A stretch of 5,881 nucleotides of DNA from Fidelibacterota bacterium (GTDB lineage: Bacteria; Fidelibacterota; Marinisomatia; SCGC-AAA003-L08; D37C17): the NCBI GenBank assembly GCA_002704685.1, contig PAHD01000007.1, positions 30,651 through 36,531 of the forward strand, read 5' to 3'. Positions 1 through 5,881 of this stretch are shown here, piece by piece. Every line of letters begins with the position of its first letter. The first letter of the stretch is position 1. Made by a program: the position numbers and the translations under genes. The notes under the pieces are model-generated. The model saw only the letters and a program-made list of their open reading frames with translations. It searched no databases and had not been told where the DNA came from.

Positions 1-693
1 TCTAATATTTTTTTTTTGTTTATCATTTAAAATTATAGATTGTGAATTCTTACTTTCTTTAAATTTCATAGCCCATTCTAAATCATCATACGAAATTCCT
101 AGCTGATCCTCATCTGTTCTACCATCATCCCATAAACCATCAGTTGGAGGAGCTTTAATAATTTCATTATTTACTTTCAAATCAATAGCTAGCTTATATA
201 CTTCTGATTTCATTAAATCTGCAATTGGACTGATATCTACACCACCATCGCCGTATTTAGTAAAAAAACCAACTCCAAAATCTTCAACTTTATTACCAGT
301 TCCTACTACAATTCCTTTACAACCTCCAGCAACTATATACAAAGTTGTCATTCTTATTCTTGCACGAGAATTTGCAAGAGAAAGTTTATTATGATAATTA
401 ATTGGTACAATATTTAAATAATCATCATACACTTTTGACAAATCCATATTTATATTTTCTACATTACTATATTTATTTTTAAGAAAATTACAATGATTTA
501 TTCCTCTTTTTGTTTCTTCTTCATTTTGATAAATAGGCATAATTAATAATTTTGTTGGAAAGCCAGTTCTCGCACATAGAGTAGAAGTTACAGCAGAATC
601 AATACCTCCAGATATTCCTATAACAAGTGTTTCTAAATTATTTTTAATTAAATAATTTGAAATCCAATTTGATATTTTATCATACAATTTCAT
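1..693 (-). CDS. nadE: NH3-dependent NAD+ synthetase, 3' end cut by window edge
   Basis: NadE makes NAD+ in the last step of NAD synthesis by ATP-dependent amidation of nicotinic acid adenine dinucleotide in the cytoplasm. I translated this gene by hand: the frame is open from the ATG at 691-693 to base 1 with no stop, giving 231 residues. The ATP-pyrophosphatase P-loop SGGIDS is at residues 28-33. The substrate-binding stretch GTGNKVEDFG begins at residue 131 and is followed by FFTKYGDGGVDISPIADL; a later TDEDQLGISYDDLE stretch is also typical of the family. There is no N-terminal nitrilase/glutaminase domain, so this is the short, ammonia-using form. Family members run about 245-275 residues, so probably only about 20-40 C-terminal residues lie outside the window. 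The start lies 2 bp after the asnS stop. The only Shine-Dalgarno-like bases (AAGG, inside the asnS end) are rather far upstream, so translational coupling to asnS is likely. The family call is secure. Confidence 0.95.
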   Translation of the reverse strand, partial: MKLYDKISNWISNYLIKNNLETLVIGISGGIDSAVTSTLCARTGFPTKLLIMPIYQNEEETKRGINHCNFLKNKYSNVENINMDLSKVYDDYLNIVPINYHNKLSLANSRARIRMTTLYIVAGGCKGIVVGTGNKVEDFGVGFFTKYGDGGVDISPIADLMKSEVYKLAIDLKVNNEIIKAPPTDGLWDDGRTDEDQLGISYDDLEWAMKFKESKNSQSIILNDKQKKNIR

Positions 694-695
694 AT

Positions 696-1991
696 TTAAG
701 GGTTCAACCTTGTCATTGTTCTAGCAAAAGGAATAGTCTCCCTTATGTGAGATAGTCCACATATCCAAGCAACAACTCTTTCAATTCCCATGCCAAAGCC
801 TGAATGAGGCACAGAACCATACTTTCTTAAATCTAAAAACCATTCATAATCTTCACGATTTAATCCTTCTTCTTTAATTCTATCTAATAATACTTTAATA
901 TCTACTTCACGCTCAGAACCACCTATTATTTCACCAAATCCTTCAGGAGCTAAAATATCCATACCTAGAACTACTTTTTCATTTTCAGGATCTCTTTTCA
1001 TATAAAATGCTTTTATCTTAGATGGAAATCCGTACACAATTACAGGTTTTTTATATTGGGCAGAAATATATGTTTCTTCAGGAGAACCAAAATCATCACC
1101 CCATTGAATATCATAATTTCCTTTTTTTAGTAATTCAATACATTCTGTATAACTTAATCTTGGAAATGGACCATTAATTTCTTGTAATTTAGAAATATCT
1201 CTTTCAATAATTTTAAGTTCAATACTATTATTACTAAGTACTTCATTAATAATGTGAACTAATAAATTTTCAGCCCATTTCATATTTTCATCTATATTGC
1301 AAAAAGCAATTTCAGGTTCTACCATCCAAAATTCAGTTAAATGTCTTCTCGTTTTACTTTTTTCTGCTCTAAAACATGGTCCAAAATTATAATGTCTTCC
1401 AAAAGCTAAAGCACTAGCTTCTCCATACAATTGACCAGTTTGACACAAGTATGCTTTTTCATCAAAATAATCTGTTTCAAATAAAGTAGACGTTCCTTCA
1501 GCAGCATTAGGAGTGAAGATTGGAGTATCGACTAATGTAAAATTATTGTTATCAAAAAAATCTCTTACAGATTTAATTATTCTATGTCTAATTTTCAAAA
1601 TTGCATGCTGTTTTTTTGATCTTAACCATAAATGCCTATTATTCATTAAATAATCAACTCCATGCTCTTTTGGAGTAATAGGATAATCTTTTGAAAGTTG
1701 ATAAATTTCAAAGCTATCAACTAATATTTCAAATCCGCCAAGTGCTCTTTCATTCTTAACAACTAAACCTTTAACTTTAATAGAAGACTCTTGAGTTAAT
1801 GTTTTAAATAAACTAAACGGTTCATCTCCAAGCTTATTTTTTTCAACAATGCATTGAATTATTCCGAAACCATCTCTCAACATTAAAAATCCAATCTTTC
1901 CACTGCTTCTACTATTATAAACCCAGCCTTTAAGTGTTACTTTTTTATCTATATAACTAGCTATATCATTTACATTTATAAATTTCATCAT
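696..1991 (-). CDS. asnS: Asparaginyl-tRNA synthetase (class II)
   Basis: AsnRS charges tRNA-Asn with asparagine using ATP in the cytoplasm. The 431-residue protein has an N-terminal OB-fold anticodon-binding domain (about residues 15-100, VTLKGWVYNSRSSGKIGFLMLRDG) and a class II catalytic core. Motif 2 is FRAEKS...RRHLTEF at 207-221, and motif 3 is GFGMGIERV at 398-406. LCQTGQLYGEA (182-192) and the KAFYMK segment (327-332) fit AsnRS better than AspRS. The length matches the compact Thermus/archaeal-like form rather than the 466-residue E. coli type. Two ATGs stand in tandem (1989-1991 and 1986-1988). The AAAGG ribosome-binding site sits 3 nt before the first and 6 nt before the second, so the second (430 residues) may be the real start. 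The gene lies 6 bp after the lptE stop and 2 bp before nadE. A dedicated AsnRS suggests the cell need not rely on the Asp-tRNA-Asn amidation route, but the gat genes are not in view. Confidence 0.96.
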   Translation of the reverse strand: MMKFINVNDIASYIDKKVTLKGWVYNSRSSGKIGFLMLRDGFGIIQCIVEKNKLGDEPFSLFKTLTQESSIKVKGLVVKNERALGGFEILVDSFEIYQLSKDYPITPKEHGVDYLMNNRHLWLRSKKQHAILKIRHRIIKSVRDFFDNNNFTLVDTPIFTPNAAEGTSTLFETDYFDEKAYLCQTGQLYGEASALAFGRHYNFGPCFRAEKSKTRRHLTEFWMVEPEIAFCNIDENMKWAENLLVHIINEVLSNNSIELKIIERDISKLQEINGPFPRLSYTECIELLKKGNYDIQWGDDFGSPEETYISAQYKKPVIVYGFPSKIKAFYMKRDPENEKVVLGMDILAPEGFGEIIGGSEREVDIKVLLDRIKEEGLNREDYEWFLDLRKYGSVPHSGFGMGIERVVAWICGLSHIRETIPFARTMTRLNP

Positions 1992-1994
1992 ATA

Positions 1995-1999
1995 CCTTT
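1995..1999 (-). promoter_or_regulatory. Ribosome-binding site AAAGG for asnS
   Basis: On the minus strand the junction reads TAAAGGTATATGATG. The AAAGG overlaps the lptE stop codon TAA by two bases. It is 3 nt from the first ATG and 6 nt from the second, which favours the second ATG (1986-1988) as the asnS start. Confidence 0.5.
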
Positions 2000-2567
2000 A
2001 CCAAGTTGAAGTTAATTCATTTATTATTCTTTTTGATACTTTATCAATTGCTATTCTCATTGCACCTTCTTTAGGAGTTCCATACTCATCGCTATCTTCT
2101 GAATCAATTAAGCCATCTAAATCATTATCAATTAAATCACTTCCAATGTCAGCTTCTAGATTATAAGTGGACCATTCAGTAATTGATTTATTAATAATTT
2201 CTTCATTATTTATTAAATCAATCCAAATCATATCAACCTTTATCATTACTTTCCATTCATTAACAACCTCAAAACCAGAAGAGTTATCAGCAGAAAAAAC
2301 ATTGGGCTTATCAGTTACTGACTCAACAGTGATATCTAATTTACTATCTGCATTCTCATAAGAAACGATATCTAAAATATTCTCTAATAACATTAAATCT
2401 AAAAACTTTTCATTCAATATTGTCGCAACAGTATATTCTGAAGTTTTATTAACTATAGGTGGAATAACGACATTCTTAATATGAGCAGGTATTGAACCTT
2501 TAAATGAATAAAAACTACAATTAGAAATTAAAAATAAAATAAATATATAACGAACAAATTTAAACAT
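1998..2567 (-). CDS. lptE: LptE-like outer-membrane lipoprotein with an acidic Ca-binding-like loop
   Basis: LptE is the outer-membrane lipoprotein that plugs the LptD barrel and helps place LPS in the outer leaflet. The 189-residue product starts with a short lipoprotein signal peptide: basic residues K3 and R6, hydrophobic stretch 7-14, then ISNC with the lipidated cysteine at C17 (Asn at -1 is a less common lipobox residue). The mature start, CSFYSFKGSIPAHIKNVVIPP, then NKT, has the LptE layout of a YSF-G motif followed by a beta strand carrying 'V-IPP-VN'. The alternating strands around 75-135 and a C-terminal helix ending ELTSTW also fit. Residues 147-158 form an unusual D-x-D-x-D-G loop (listed separately). 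The gene overlaps the upstream sigma-54 activator by 8 bp and has no strong Shine-Dalgarno sequence, so it is probably translated by coupling. The family call rests on overall layout and gene context; sequence conservation in LptE is weak, so it could be another LptE-like lipoprotein. Confidence 0.78.
   Translation of the reverse strand: MFKFVRYIFILFLISNCSFYSFKGSIPAHIKNVVIPPIVNKTSEYTVATILNEKFLDLMLLENILDIVSYENADSKLDITVESVTDKPNVFSADNSSGFEVVNEWKVMIKVDMIWIDLINNEEIINKSITEWSTYNLEADIGSDLIDNDLDGLIDSEDSDEYGTPKEGAMRIAIDKVSKRIINELTSTW
2094..2129 (-). other. EF-hand/thrombospondin-3-like acidic loop in the LptE-like protein
   Basis: These bases encode residues 147-158, DNDLDGLIDSED, in the C-terminal third of the lipoprotein. 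Acidic residues stand at loop positions 1, 3, 5 and 12, with Gly at 6 and Ile at 8, as in a canonical 12-residue Ca2+ loop, except that position 12 is Asp rather than the usual Glu. More acidic residues follow (SDE). There are no clear flanking EF-hand helices, so a thrombospondin type 3-like or stand-alone loop is the better comparison. Calcium binding is inferred, not shown. Confidence 0.55.
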
Positions 2568-3765
2568 TGTATTCTTTAATTTTTCTATAAAGTGTTCGCT
2601 CAGAAATATTCAGAGCTTTTGCAGTCTTTTTTCTATTGTTTTTAAATTTTCTAAGATATTTTTCTATTGCTTCCTTTTCAAGTTCATACATAGTCATTTC
2701 TCCAACAGCCTCTTCTTTCAGGCCTGATATTGAAGCATCTTCTATATTTGAGAAATGGAGCTTATTCAAATTTTTATTATTTTCATCATTTGAAGTAGGT
2801 AAAAATAATGCTGAATTAGCAGGTTTGTCATTAGATGTAATAGAATTCCCTGAAGTTATAATTTGCTTAAGCTCATTAACATCTTGACGTAAATATAATA
2901 ACTGTTTAAGTATTAGTTCTCTTTCTAATTTATCAGATTCCCCATCAAGTGAAACAGGTAAATTCTCATTATTATTCATTAAATCAGTTTTCAGATTTTT
3001 TCTTACCATATCATCTGTAATTCTTTGACCATGATTCATAACAATTAAACTTTCTACAACATTTTTTAATTCTCTAATATTACCAGGCCAACTGTATTTT
3101 TTCATTTCAGCAATTGCTTCAGAAGAAAAACCTTTAAATGCAATGTCATTTTTATTAGTAAACTCTAAACCAAATCTTTCTATGAATAAATGCAAGTCAC
3201 TAAGATGTTCAGATAACGAAGGAACGTTAATATTAATTGTCTTTAGTCTAAAATATAAGTCTTTCCTAAAGTTATTATTATTAACTTCTTTAATAAGGTT
3301 TCTATTAGTAGCAGCAACTATTCTTACATCTACCTTATTAGTTTTTGATTCTCCAACTCTCATAAACTCACCATTTTCAATAACTCTTAAAAGCTTAGAT
3401 TGGGTTTCTTTTGGTAATTCTCCTATTTCATCCAAAAAAATAGTTCCTTTATGAGCAGATTCAAAATATCCAACTTTATTATCAACAGCACCAGTAAATG
3501 AACCTTTTTTATGACCAAAAAGCTCACTTTCAAGAATACCTGAAGGAATCGCAGCGCAATTAACTATAACTAAAGATTCAAATTTTCTTTTACTATTTTT
3601 GTGTATAGCTTTAGCAACCATTTCTTTTCCTGAGCCTGAATCACCTGTAACTAAAACTGAAATATCAGTTGATGCAATTTGTCCAATTAAAGTAAGAATT
3701 TCAACAATCTGATCAGAGTCCCCAATCATACCAACTGATTGTCTTATTTTATCTAAATCTATCAT
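2560..3765 (-). CDS. Sigma-54-dependent transcription activator, AAA+ plus Fis-type HTH, no sensor domain
   Basis: This is a bacterial enhancer-binding protein that uses ATP hydrolysis to open promoters held by sigma-54 RNA polymerase. The AAA+ domain starts almost at the N-terminus. It has Walker A GDSGSGKE (41-48), the sigma-54-contacting loop as GSFTGA (88-93, usual GAFTGA), Walker B GTIFLDEIGELP (107-118), sensor I AATNR (151-155), arginine-finger region FRKDLYFRL (166-174) and sensor II WPGNIREL (226-233). A polar linker (about 260-355) with a short heptad-like helix (278-302) leads to the Fis-type helix-turn-helix, KKTAKALNISERTLYRKIKEY (379-399). With 401 residues there is no receiver, PAS or GAF domain, so activity is probably set by expression, partner proteins or nucleotide rather than a built-in sensor. 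The start TAATG overlaps the purD stop by 1 bp and has a good AGGA site 6 nt upstream. It overlaps lptE by 8 bp, suggesting a link to envelope biogenesis; its targets are unknown. Confidence 0.95.
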   Translation of the reverse strand: MIDLDKIRQSVGMIGDSDQIVEILTLIGQIASTDISVLVTGDSGSGKEMVAKAIHKNSKRKFESLVIVNCAAIPSGILESELFGHKKGSFTGAVDNKVGYFESAHKGTIFLDEIGELPKETQSKLLRVIENGEFMRVGESKTNKVDVRIVAATNRNLIKEVNNNNFRKDLYFRLKTININVPSLSEHLSDLHLFIERFGLEFTNKNDIAFKGFSSEAIAEMKKYSWPGNIRELKNVVESLIVMNHGQRITDDMVRKNLKTDLMNNNENLPVSLDGESDKLERELILKQLLYLRQDVNELKQIITSGNSITSNDKPANSALFLPTSNDENNKNLNKLHFSNIEDASISGLKEEAVGEMTMYELEKEAIEKYLRKFKNNRKKTAKALNISERTLYRKIKEYNV

Positions 3766-5048
3766 TATAAATCCTGTTCCTTTAAATACTTAACTGCTTT
3801 GCTTGCAATATCTTTTCTGAAATATTTATTATCAAAATTAATTTTATCGGCTAAAGCATAAGCATGGTTAATAGCAGATTTTAAATCCTTGTTTAAGGCA
3901 ACAACATTAAGGACTCTTCCTCCATTTGTAATAAATTTACCATTTTTAATATCTGTACCTGCATGAAAAATTATATCAGTTTTAAGATTATTTAAACCTG
4001 AAATTTGTTTTCCTTTTTCGTACGATTCAGGATATCCATCTGATGCCAAAACAATTGTAACTGCATACTTATCATCCAGTTCAATTTCAAGATTATTTAA
4101 AGTTCCGCTAATCGATGATAAAATGATATCTAAAAATGAACTTTTAACTAAAGGTATTAGAACTTGTGCTTCTGGGTCTCCAAGTCTTACGTTAAATTCT
4201 ATTACATATGGCTCATTGTTTTCTACCATTATTCCAATATATAAAAAACCTTTGTATGGATTGCCTTTATCTCTCATTGCACTTAAAATGGGTTTAATAA
4301 TATTACTTTCAACTTTCTTTCTTAATTTATTATTAAATTGAGGAGCTGGAGAGTATGCTCCCATTCCTCCAGTATTTGGTCCTTTATCATTATCATATAT
4401 TCTTTTATGATCTTGGGCTGAATTTATAATTTTATAATTTTCTCCATCACAAATTGCAAAAACTGATAGTTCTTCTCCCTTCAAACATTCTTCAACCGAA
4501 ATCTTTGCAGAAGCTAAACCAAATTTTTTGTTAATAAACATATCATCAATTGCTTCATTAAGCTCATCATCATTATTACAAATAATAACTCCTTTTCCTG
4601 CTGCTAAACCATCTGCTTTAAGAACCAATGGAAAACCTAATTTATTTTTTAATGAAAAAATTTCTAATTCATCACTACACTCAAAAAATGCTGGTTGAGG
4701 AATATTACTTTCTTCCATAATATACCTAGCAAATAATTTACTTGTTTCTAACTGAGAGGCATATTCATTGGGGCCAAATATTTTAATACCTTTATCATTA
4801 AAATAATTTACTACTCCATTTTGAAGGGGTTGTTCAGGTCCAACAACAATAAGATTAATATTATTTTTAATGACAAAATCATACAACAAGTCATTATCTA
4901 GTATATTGATTGAAACACTTTTAGCTATAGATGAAATACCTGCATTTCCTGGTGCACAAAAAAGATTTTTTACCCTCTCATCTTTCGATAAAGCCCACGC
5001 AATAGAGTGTTCTCTTCCTCCTGAACCTAACAATAAAATATTATACAT
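3765..5048 (-). CDS. purD: Phosphoribosylamine-glycine ligase (GAR synthetase)
   Basis: PurD joins phosphoribosylamine and glycine with ATP to form glycinamide ribonucleotide, the second step of de novo purine synthesis, in the cytoplasm. The 427-residue protein has the usual bacterial single-function length. The N-domain carries LLLGSGGREHSIAWAL (5-20) and GPEQPLQNGVV (70-80). FGPN (91-94) leads into the ATP-grasp domain, with FPLVLKADGLAAGKGV (139-154) as the nucleotide-binding loop, EECLKGEELS (186-195), and DHKRIYDNDKGPNTGGMGAYSP (213-234). The metal-binding stretch is EFNVRLGDPEAQ (284-295), with Leu where many family members have Phe. The C-domain (about 330-427) includes VLASDGYP and NGGRVLNVVA. 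All catalytic motifs look intact. The start ATG overlaps the uvrB stop by 8 bp (ATGTATAA) and has only a weak upstream GGA, so coupled translation is likely. No fusion to PurM or PurN is present, and no other purine gene lies in the window. Confidence 0.97.
   Translation of the reverse strand: MYNILLLGSGGREHSIAWALSKDERVKNLFCAPGNAGISSIAKSVSINILDNDLLYDFVIKNNINLIVVGPEQPLQNGVVNYFNDKGIKIFGPNEYASQLETSKLFARYIMEESNIPQPAFFECSDELEIFSLKNKLGFPLVLKADGLAAGKGVIICNNDDELNEAIDDMFINKKFGLASAKISVEECLKGEELSVFAICDGENYKIINSAQDHKRIYDNDKGPNTGGMGAYSPAPQFNNKLRKKVESNIIKPILSAMRDKGNPYKGFLYIGIMVENNEPYVIEFNVRLGDPEAQVLIPLVKSSFLDIILSSISGTLNNLEIELDDKYAVTIVLASDGYPESYEKGKQISGLNNLKTDIIFHAGTDIKNGKFITNGGRVLNVVALNKDLKSAINHAYALADKINFDNKYFRKDIASKAVKYLKEQDL
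3772..3775 (-). promoter_or_regulatory. Ribosome-binding site AGGA for the sigma-54 activator, inside the purD end
   Basis: The minus strand reads AGGATTTATAATG. AGGA lies within the last purD codons, 6 nt before the ATG that shares one base with the purD stop (TAATG). It is the best Shine-Dalgarno site at any junction in the window and fixes the activator start at 3765. Confidence 0.6.
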
Positions 5049-5881
5049 TTTTCAATTTTTCCAATTTATCTCTTAATAAAGCTGCTTTTTCAAATTGTAA
5101 ATCTTTAGCATAATTTAACATTTTTCTTTTAATTTCTTCCATCTTCTCTTTCTGCTCAATTATATCTAAATTTTTTATATCTATATCTATATCTTCTTTA
5201 ATTATTTCTTCTATTTCATTATCAGCAACAACAGTAGATAGCTTAATTTCATCTATGTTTTTCAAAATAGTTTTTGGCGTAATATTATTTTTTTGATTGT
5301 AATCTGCTTGTATTTTTCTTCTTTTGTTTGTTTCATCAATTAAATATTTCATTGATTCAGTAATAGTATCACCAAATAATATAACCTTACCATTTATATT
5401 TCTAGCTGCTCTTCCAGCAACTTGCATTAGTGAAGACTTAGACCTTAGAAAACCTTGCTTATCTGCATCGATAACTGCAACCAGGGAAACTTCAGGCAGA
5501 TCTAATCCCTCTCTTAAAAGATTAATACCAATTAATACATCAAAATGTTTTAATCTTAAACCACGTAAAATTTTTACTCTTTCAATTGAATCAATATCAC
5601 TGTGCATGTACTGGCATTTCAATCCCATTGAATTCAAATAATCAGTTAAATCTTCTGCTGATTTTTTAGTTATAGTTGTAATTAAAACTCTTTCTTGTCT
5701 TTTTACAACTATTTTAATATTTTCTATAAGAAAATCAATTTGGCCCTTGGTTTTATGAATTTCAATTTTAGGATCTAATAGTCCTGTTGGCCTAATAATT
5801 TGTTTAACAATATTATCATCTGAAAGCAAAGTTTCATATTCCGCTGGTGTAGCCGATACGTAAATAACTTGATTAATTTTT
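5041..5881 (-). CDS. uvrB: Excinuclease ABC subunit B, C-terminal part (5' end beyond window)
   Basis: UvrB is the damage-verifying helicase-like subunit of the UvrABC nucleotide excision repair complex. The frame is open from the right edge (5880) to the TAA at 5041, giving 280 complete codons, roughly the last 40% of a protein of about 670-690 residues. It begins INQVIYVSATPAEYE, a UvrB hallmark that precedes the in-frame TTG at 5827-5829, so that TTG is not the start. Next come IIRPTGLLDP, then the second helicase domain with TTITKKSAEDLTDYL, MHSDIDSIER, motif V GINLLREGLDLPEVSL and motif VI QVAGRAARN. After these come DETNKRRKIQADYN and ITPKTI. The last 35 residues (coding bases about 5044-5148) form a UVR domain, with AKDLQFEKAALLRDKLEKL, the UvrC-contacting coiled coil. 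Between them is an acidic, Ile-rich linker holding a small hexanucleotide repeat. The UvrB ATP-binding N-terminus is outside the window. Confidence 0.97.
   Translation of the reverse strand, partial: KINQVIYVSATPAEYETLLSDDNIVKQIIRPTGLLDPKIEIHKTKGQIDFLIENIKIVVKRQERVLITTITKKSAEDLTDYLNSMGLKCQYMHSDIDSIERVKILRGLRLKHFDVLIGINLLREGLDLPEVSLVAVIDADKQGFLRSKSSLMQVAGRAARNINGKVILFGDTITESMKYLIDETNKRRKIQADYNQKNNITPKTILKNIDEIKLSTVVADNEIEEIIKEDIDIDIKNLDIIEQKEKMEEIKRKMLNYAKDLQFEKAALLRDKLEKLKNV
5177..5194 (-). repeat. Hexanucleotide tandem repeat (3 copies) in the uvrB linker
   Basis: The plus strand has ATATCT three times in a row. In frame this encodes Asp-Ile repeated (EDIDIDIK) in the variable linker between the UvrB helicase core and its UVR domain. 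Because the unit is 6 bp, slippage would add or remove two residues without shifting the frame. It may be nothing more than low complexity in AT-rich DNA. Confidence 0.6.

Noticed and set aside
1..24. T-rich run near the left edge as a transcription terminator
   Set aside because: It lies inside the open nadE frame, encodes a Lys-rich stretch typical of the NadE C-terminus, and has no adjoining GC-rich hairpin.
2167..2361. Plus-strand open frame inside lptE
   Set aside because: It lies wholly antisense to lptE, shows no recognisable domain and has no separate upstream signal; it is a shadow of the minus-strand gene.
2568..2600. Promoter upstream of lptE
   Set aside because: The AT-rich stretch is the coding sequence for the HTH end of the activator. 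Any -10-like match is expected by chance at this base composition, and no -24/-12 sigma-54 motif is visible.
2636..3454. Two plus-strand open frames inside the sigma-54 activator
   Set aside because: They are antisense to well-conserved AAA+ and HTH coding sequence and have low-complexity Ser/Leu/Phe composition, as expected for reverse complements of AT-rich genes.
4123..5076. Two plus-strand open frames inside purD
   Set aside because: They are antisense to intact purD motifs and show no domain or ribosome-binding site.
5324..5641. Plus-strand open frame of about 105 residues inside uvrB
   Set aside because: It is antisense to the conserved UvrB helicase motifs V and VI, which fully explain the sequence.
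5041..5829. A stand-alone 262-residue helicase-like protein starting at the TTG at 5827-5829
   Set aside because: The frame continues upstream without a stop to the window edge and encodes the UvrB signature VSATPAEYE, so this is the C-terminal part of a full uvrB and the TTG is an internal Leu codon.
1..5881. Hidden defence system, mobile element, CRISPR array or RNA gene
   Set aside because: Nearly every base is accounted for by six recognisable chromosomal genes. I saw no repeat-spacer pattern, inverted terminal repeats, transposase, tRNA-like fold or toxin-antitoxin pair.

Overview
The window is a fully coding, single-strand block. Six genes lie head to tail on the minus strand, read from right to left: uvrB (5' part cut off by the right edge), purD, a sigma-54 activator, an lptE-like lipoprotein gene, asnS and nadE (3' end cut off by the left edge). 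There is no non-coding stretch longer than a few bases. Two junctions overlap by 8 bp, one overlaps by 1 bp (TAATG), and the other two have gaps of 6 and 2 bp. No promoter, terminator, RNA gene, mobile element or CRISPR array is visible.

The DNA is very AT-rich (about 30% GC by eye) and its codons lean strongly to A/T, with many Lys, Asn and Ile residues. The compact layout, the low GC and the absence of mobile DNA suggest a streamlined Gram-negative bacterium. A sigma-54 activator without a sensor domain directly followed by an LptE-family outer-membrane lipoprotein gene is an arrangement I recall from Bacteroidetes and related FCB lineages. Together with the NadE and AsnRS sequence style, this makes an FCB-group organism plausible, perhaps a marine one such as Marinimicrobia/SAR406. 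This placement is inference from memory, not a search result.

Region by region: 5041-5881 holds the C-terminal part of the UvrB nucleotide-excision-repair helicase. 3765-5048 is PurD (GAR synthetase, purine synthesis). 2560-3765 is an AAA+ sigma-54 activator with a Fis-type DNA-binding end. 1998-2567 is a lipoprotein of the LptE type (LPS export to the outer membrane). 696-1991 is asparaginyl-tRNA synthetase. 1-693 is ammonia-type NAD synthetase. Apart from the regulator/LptE pair, the genes are mostly housekeeping functions joined by transcription rather than by a shared pathway.

I do not see a new biological system here. The points most worth a second look are an EF-hand/thrombospondin-3-like acidic loop inside the LptE-like protein, the regulator-lipoprotein coupling, and the repeated AATGTNTAA stop/start junctions.
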